NCBI RefSeq assembly: GCF_002127325.2
Contig: NC_035448.2
Coordinates: forward strand, 125,538,180 to 125,602,179
Direction: 5' to 3'
DNA length: 64,000 nt
Source: Helianthus annuus
Taxonomy: Eukaryota > Streptophyta > Magnoliopsida > Asterales > Asteraceae
Of the stretch, positions 58,698 to 64,000 are shown in pieces; the first letter of the stretch is position 1; the number at the start of each line of letters is the position of its first letter. The translations under genes and the position numbers were made by a program. Under the pieces are notes generated by a model, which did not search any database, was not told where the DNA came from, and saw nothing but the letters and a program-made list of their open reading frames with translations.

Positions 58698-58935
58698 CAG
58701 ATTATCATTCGTTTCTTGTTTATCCCGCTATCATTTAACGCGCTATCAAATGCTCACGCAATCAGTCTGTAACCAGGGTATTCTCAGACACTTTCCCGCC
58801 AATCCAACCCAGCTGTGTTAACCTACCCAATACGCATTGTGAGTATACTTGAATCCCTTTTTATCGCATTTTGGGTGTAACATACGTTCCTAACAAATCA
58901 AACTTAACAAATGAATTATTCAATCAATCCATTTA

Positions 58936-61900
58936 TGTAACACCTCGAATTTTTGTGTCCAATGATGTGTTAACACGTGGCATTTGTTTACACGTGGCAT
59001 CTATAATAAATAAAGGACTAATTTTGACAAACCTTGAAAGTATATAAATTCGAGGGTTATAAATGTCAACAAGGGTAAATATACTGTATAGTATCCCTAA
59101 ATAATGCTTAAACCTTCAAACGAATAAATTATAGATCGTACAAATATAAAACGCGGAAGAAAGTGAGAGATTACAAACTACAGGGGTTAACTGTGTCAAC
59201 ATGTTTAATAATACCTCTGAGTGACCCTTTAACGTTCCCAAGACTTTGTAACGATATTATACCCTCACTAAAATAATATATATGAATTTCGCGAAGTTTC
59301 GATATGAAACGAGAAAGTTACGATCGAATTCGTAGAAGAAGGGTTAAAAGCGTCAACAGTGAAAGTTAAGGCTTTCCAATATAATTAATAAATAAACCGG
59401 GGACTAAATAATGCGGGTAATTAACGTGAGGCCCCTATCGGTAAATAACCGAGGGCCAAACCGCAAAGTTACCCCTTCAGAACCGAAAGGCCAGGTGAAT
59501 CATTACGAAAGATTTCGTTATTAATGGCCCGATTCTGTAATGATTATAAAAAGATTTGAAAATTCTGAAAATATAACCCCACGCGACCCGCGTTAAGTTT
59601 CAACATAAGTTGAGGCGGGCCGCGAGCCTCCTCAATAACGCGTCTGATTCTTAACCTTTAGGCGACCCGCGTAAAAGAGCATGGGAACTCCCATGCGGGT
59701 CGCGTAAAGTGCCCAGATGCAGAAAAATGGTAACTACTTGGCTTTTGGAACTTGTGAACGATTATGCATGTAATTATGGGGCATGGGCACCCTACAAATG
59801 ACCCATACATGTAGGGGACAACTACCCATCAGCTCTGGACTGATAGTAGTGCTTGAAATGATCATGAGTTGCCTTCTTTGGCTATAAATAGCCACTTCTT
59901 GTGCACTACCAATCACACAACTCAAAAACACTTATAACTGATCATTCAAGAGCTCTCTAGCTTTCCCTTCTGTTCTCTCATCAAGAGTTAACTTCTGTAA
60001 GTCGTTCATAACCATTTTGGTTCCACATTTCCATAGTTATAGCCTATAAACGCAACCGTCGTAACTAACGGTTGTCATTGCAATGTCTTGCAAATGGTTC
60101 AGTCTTATGACGAACCAAAAGTAGTTTTGAGTTGGTATTTATGTGGGTATTAAACCTCTAAAATGGTTCCCCCTGATCACCACTCTAACTATGTCAAATG
60201 TCGAGTCAAACGTGCGGTTAAAAAGTCAACAGAAAGCTATTTTAGCGATTTATGCATAATATGTAATGTATGTGTTATGGAACCTGTTTTGATAATCATA
60301 AAACATGATAATAAGTATATAAACATGTTTGCGCTCGTTTGAATCGATCATTTACTATATAGGACCGGTTCGGAGCCGAAAGTCGCAAAAGTTTGACTTT
60401 TGCTTTGACTTCAGTTCTGACCCGTTTTAGTGAGGTATAAATATACCTTAGGACTCTCTTAGGACCAGGTCACATGTTGGTATAAGCCTCTGTGGTCGGT
60501 TCATGAGTTATCCGAGTCTTTAGCGCATTTCCGTCATTCGCCTAAAAGTTGACCGTAACGGCCTTTTAAAATTAAAACGAGTATTTCGGACACATGAACG
60601 GACCAAAACCTTGCTTATTAAATTATAAGCATGTCCCTAAAGTTTCACGTCAATCCGAGGTCTAGAATGAGAGTTATGCTAAAAGGCGCACTTTTAAGAA
60701 AATTTTGTAATTAACGGCGCAATTAGCATAACACCCATCTAACCCAAGTTTTCGTCACCAAAACTTTTACCCACTGTGGTAAAATAATATTTTGGGAATT
60801 TTAAAGATTTTTAATAATTTTTACCTTGCTCATAACCTGCGGTTATGGCTACGGTTCGGTAAATACCGAATATGCCCTTTTTGGCCAAAACGGGAGTTCT
60901 ACAAGGTCTTTTGACCCGATTCCAGTTGCTACTGGTTTTAAATAATAAATAAAGTATTTTAAGCTTTATAAGCTGTTCGGGAAACTCAGATTTCCTGTAG
61001 AACCCGAAAATCCCTTTTAAAGTCTTTAAAATGACCGAAAAGCCCCTACGGGGCATAATATTAACTTAAACTCGTTACGGGCATTACGGAAGGTATCCTA
61101 CTGATACCAAAATACTTTTAAGGCATATTGACTTAGGAAATAAGCGTATGACTCTTATGGTTAACCGTTTCGCCTATTTGCGCACACGGTACGGCTCATG
61201 GAACTAGTTTTCGTGCAATAGCCGATATGGGTCAAAGTATACTATTTGAACCCCAAAATCCAGAGTATGAACCATTGACCCATATAAAAAACAAGTCTCT
61301 GAACTTGTTGGTCCAAATCATACTCCATTCTCGGTTTTCGCCTTTCCGTGCGAATTAACCATATCTATATATCGGAATCAACCGGTTTAAGCTACGGCTA
61401 ATACAAGGACCGTTAGGATTCTAAGAGGTTAATTAAAACCTTCGTTCCAGATTAGGAGCCCCAGTAAAAGCTATCGGTGACTTGATCTAAATTAAGGATT
61501 AATACTTGCAAAGGTAAATACTTTTGACTTATTTCCCCTATATGGGCTTGGGTTACGGTATATTAATACCGCTTGATTGAGCACTATATTCGTCCACCGC
61601 TTAGGTGGATAACTAAATAATATGATTGGCTCATTTAAACAGTTTTGTTGCTTATAAGCCTTTGGGGGGTTTAATGACCGTTGTCCCGGATATCCTTGGC
61701 ATCATTTTACGAAATGGCCACGACCATCGACATCCCGGTGTAGGCGTACACCCGGTATAAAGTGTCGACATTAAAACTAAAAGACGTAGCCGTTGGTTTC
61801 TGTACTACGGTTTTACGCAAACGTGGTGTGTCTATAAATCTTTAACCCGGCACGACCCGGGCTACTGAACGCATAAAAGAACATGTAAAACGTTCACAAG

Positions 61901-62334
61901 ATCATTATGAATTTTCCCAAGTTATAAAAGAGTTTGTGCCTTGTGCATTCAAATCAATTTTAATAAACATTTTCAAATGTGTCAGTTGAATGTATTTACC
62001 AGTGTAAACTGACGTATTTTCCCCAAAAAGATTAAGTGCAGGTACCTAAACGTAATTGGCTGGTATTAGCTCCCTAGCGTCGGGATAAGCCTCGCAAGCT
62101 TGATTGCAGTATCTAATGGAACAATACTTTATAATTATTTACGATCCGCTGTGGATATATTCAACCCTTGTAATACATTTTGATATTACGATCAAAGGTT
62201 GAAGTTTATATATTTATTTTATGCTTCCGCTGTGCATTATATAATTGTGTGGTTTGACTATATTGTTGCCAACGTCGTCACGGTAATCCCCCACCGGGCC
62301 CACCGGTGAGACACGTGGAAATCGGGGTGTGACA
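58936..62334 (+). repeat. 5' LTR (3.4 kb) of the right-hand element
   Basis: TATAAATA lies at 59884-59891. About 180-300 bases upstream is a cluster of CGACCCGCGT / GCGGGTCGCG motifs (59583-59710, four copies in both orientations). The rest is non-coding; the small antisense frame at 60811-61056 has no recognisable motif. Confidence 0.85.
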
Positions 62335-62337
62335 GGT

Positions 62338-62350
62338 TGGTATCAGAGCC
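62338..62350 (+). other. Primer binding site (initiator tRNA-Met)
   Basis: TGGTATCAGAGCC lies three bases after the LTR end. Confidence 0.95.
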
Positions 62351-62508
62351 AACATTGAGTGAATTAAACACTACCCTATTGTGTTTAATCTCAGTGACAC
62401 AATTGCACATACTTGAGTCTAGACAAGAACTTAGGACAAATTCGGATATATACTCCTTTTTGTCTTTATTTTTCGATTTGGTTTTTAAATAAGTTTTGGA
62501 GCAGGAAA

Positions 62509-63720
62509 ATGCCACCTGTTATATTCCGAGGAAGAGGAAGGGGACGAAGAGGCCGAGGAGAAATCGTGACACATCACGATAGCGAGGCTGGACCATCTGG
62601 TACAAGACATCCTTCGATGACACGAAGCGAAGAGCCACAACGACGAAGAGATCTTTACGAACCAGCGAGACATTCCACTTCGCACAGCTCAACGCCATCC
62701 TACCGGCACTCCTTTGGGCCAGATTCAGAAAATAATCCCAACAACCCACAACCTTCCTTCATACCTCTACAACGTTCGGTATCGCACCGAAACTACGACG
62801 ACCCTAGTCCATACTACGTAGCTCAGTTTAATCCGGCTGACTACATACAGGAACCTTCAGGTTTTGTTCCACTAGGGCCACAAGACCATTTTTCTGAAGA
62901 TCCCATGGAGGAAGATGAGGATCCAACTGAACCAGCTCGTGGTACGCCCACGCATCCGATAGAAGTATCTGATGGATCTTCATATCATGGTCCGCAGTAT
63001 CAAGGCCCAGACAGCTTTATGGCCTTGTTTGACCGACATGAGTGGTACAACACACCATCTCATCAGACACAACAACCGAGACATCCACAGGATCCCTCTG
63101 AGGATTCACGCTTTGAGGCAGTTACGCCACCACCTCCGCCACCGGCACAACCAGTTATACCTGATCCGCCGAGGCGTAGGAGGACCAATGCTCGTATGTC
63201 TACACGAGGAAGAGGGGGTAACCACTTCAGCACTCCTCGACATTCTAGTAGTAGCCACTATCCGCCGCTACATGAAGAAGGACCTTCAAGTCCTATACAA
63301 GAAGCGAACTCCGCACCTACTGCACGAAATTCGCCACCATTTGGGTATGACCAACCCATACCTGCTTATACGGGTCCAACGGCTTACAACCCGTTTGAAC
63401 CGTCACAAGCACAATACAACTACGGCTATGAGCGCGACCCATATGTGGTGTCGGCTAGATATAATGCGCGCTACCCTGACGGAGCACATGGAAACATGGG
63501 ACCACCGGACTACTCAGCTCATGGGTATCCAATACCTCCCAGACCTCCAGTTCCACATCAAGCGCCACAACCACGATTTTCTCCCCCTGAACAGGAAGAA
63601 ATACTCCATCGACTAGATCGTGTGGAGAGAGAGTTCGAGGAAGAAAAGAAAAGCCACCGAGGATTTCTCAAGGGCTTGGCGAATCTACTAAAGGGCAAAA
63701 AGAAGAAACGTGACCACTAG
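62509..63720 (+). CDS. Gag-position protein with RG-rich start and basic end, unassigned
   Basis: 403 residues from MPPVIFRGRGRGRRGRGE. I chose this ATG because the upstream in-frame codons (from 62413) lie in the leader and the RG-rich start resembles that of chromovirus gag. The body is Pro/Ser/Gln/Tyr-rich and probably disordered (RQPQ-type repeats, TPPPPPPAQPV, YNPFEPSQAQYNYGY). It closes with a short charged helix (EILHRLDRVEREFEEEKK) and a lysine tail (KGKKKKRDH). There is no gag core, CCHC knuckle, protease or RT in this frame. Its place right after the primer site suggests a gag substitute or an additional retrotransposon ORF, possibly RNA-binding. I do not recognise the family. Confidence 0.6.
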   Translation: MPPVIFRGRGRGRRGRGEIVTHHDSEAGPSGTRHPSMTRSEEPQRRRDLYEPARHSTSHSSTPSYRHSFGPDSENNPNNPQPSFIPLQRSVSHRNYDDPSPYYVAQFNPADYIQEPSGFVPLGPQDHFSEDPMEEDEDPTEPARGTPTHPIEVSDGSSYHGPQYQGPDSFMALFDRHEWYNTPSHQTQQPRHPQDPSEDSRFEAVTPPPPPPAQPVIPDPPRRRRTNARMSTRGRGGNHFSTPRHSSSSHYPPLHEEGPSSPIQEANSAPTARNSPPFGYDQPIPAYTGPTAYNPFEPSQAQYNYGYERDPYVVSARYNARYPDGAHGNMGPPDYSAHGYPIPPRPPVPHQAPQPRFSPPEQEEILHRLDRVEREFEEEKKSHRGFLKGLANLLKGKKKKRDH

Positions 63721-64000
63721 CCCTTAATAGTAGTACTACTGTAATTTCTATTTTGAAATAAGTCCCTGTGTGGACAACTTATCGTATTTCAGTCCCTACG
63801 TGGACTTATCTTTAGTCCTTGCATGGACACCTATCTTATATTAGTCCCTACGTGGACTTGTCACTTATTTTAAAACCTCTCTGGAGGTATGTACTATTTG
63901 AAAGACCCGTTTAGGGCAATATGTAATTGTATTTGAAATTTCGGAATGTATGTTATGAGTTTTGTTTTAATATATATAAAAATAAAGCAAAACCATTCCT
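63721..64000 (+). other. Non-coding stretch with short hairpin repeats
   Basis: AGTCCCTACGTGGACTT-type units occur four times between about 63762 and 63860 (GTCC with GGAC as a stem around CTGTGT, CTACGT, TTGCAT and CTACGT), followed by CCTC/GAGG. The rest to the window end is AT-rich, and I see nothing else in it. Confidence 0.7.

Larger units (their letters stand above)
57323..58935 (+). mobile_element. Partial LTR (TGTAACAACCC family), cut by the next element
   Basis: It begins TGTAACAACCCGCACTTCC inside the last exon of the Ulp1-type gene. CTATAAATA at 57936-57944 is a good TATA box. A 16-base motif ATCCGATCGGACAGCC is repeated about five times just upstream (57829-57903), and a related cluster lies at 58609-58697. 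No primer site follows GGGTGTAACA at 58882, and the sequence seems to run on to the LTR at 58936, so the right end lies beyond that insertion. A 122-codon open frame across 58291-58659 has no motif. Confidence 0.65.
58936..64000 (+). mobile_element. Gypsy-like long-LTR element, right part outside the window
   Basis: The LTR is 58936-62334, beginning TGTAACACCTCGAATTTT and ending GGGGTGTGACA. A tRNA-Met primer site follows at 62338-62350. The single internal reading frame seen so far is a Pro/Arg-rich protein at 62509-63720. No pol is reached before the window ends. The left flank is ATTTA (58931-58935); the matching duplication would lie outside. Confidence 0.85.

Noticed and set aside
58876..58882. 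GGGTGTAACA as the right end of the LTR starting at 57323
   Set aside because: No primer site or polypurine tract follows, and the flanks GATAG and TACGT do not match, so I left the end open at the next insertion.

Overview
The window looks like a repeat-dense intergenic tract from a large flowering-plant nuclear genome. It is AT-rich, it holds long Ty3/gypsy LTR retrotransposons with kilobase LTRs and initiator-tRNA-Met or tRNA-Asp primer sites, and its split genes have GT-AG introns. The style of the gag proteins and LTRs suggests Asteraceae, but that is family resemblance, not proof. I see no conventional single-copy host gene, tRNA, rRNA or CRISPR array. Nearly everything is a mobile element, a piece of one, or a transposon-type captured gene.

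Layout. 1-11153: Ty3/gypsy chromovirus A (+), 3 kb LTRs, broken gag-pol, and a 3' LTR that lacks its last ~35 bp. 11140-14679: a minus-oriented LTR of another family containing a ~1 kb PIF/Harbinger-type MITE (13402-14395). 14680-17930: a decayed gag of a copia-like element. 18400-21150: two broken MADF/Myb-like genes (PIF/Harbinger ORF1 type) around a tract of TGGGCC-rich repeats with a ~665 bp duplication. 21299-27971 (-): a Ulp1/C48 protease pseudogene split by a 3.7 kb solo LTR (21770-27528, TSD ATATT), which itself holds a second solo LTR (24880-26943, TSD CCCCA).

28079-53004 is a three-deep nest. An Athila-like element (-, TSD AGCGG) contains a gag-only copia-type element (+, 31580-49740, TSD GTTCT). 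That in turn contains an intact, probably autonomous Tekay-like gypsy element B (-, 35187-46113, TSD AAATT, two 2807 bp LTRs). All three target-site duplications can be read directly. Taking out element B returns the copia gag to one frame of exactly 1271 codons.

53005-53480 holds a cluster of CCGTTTCAA motifs. 53656-57322 is a nine-exon DUF1985/Ulp1-type protease gene (+) with its catalytic residues kept but one frameshift. It is head to head with the minus-strand Ulp1 relic once the Athila nest is removed. 57323-58935 is a partial LTR. From 58936 to the window end lies another long-LTR gypsy-like element (3.4 kb LTR, PBS, a Pro/Arg-rich ORF).

The most interesting signals are not genes. First, three unrelated LTR families (copia 31580, gypsy 24880, LTR 57323) each carry their own short CpG-bearing motif, repeated in a cluster next to the TATA box and again in a second cluster in transcribed DNA downstream. 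Second, the LTRs of A carry four tandem hairpins with a fixed loop and covarying stems, inside a module that recurs in other LTR families here. Third, both gypsy elements carry a doubled hairpin plus polypurine signal before the 3' LTR, with compensatory base changes between the two elements.
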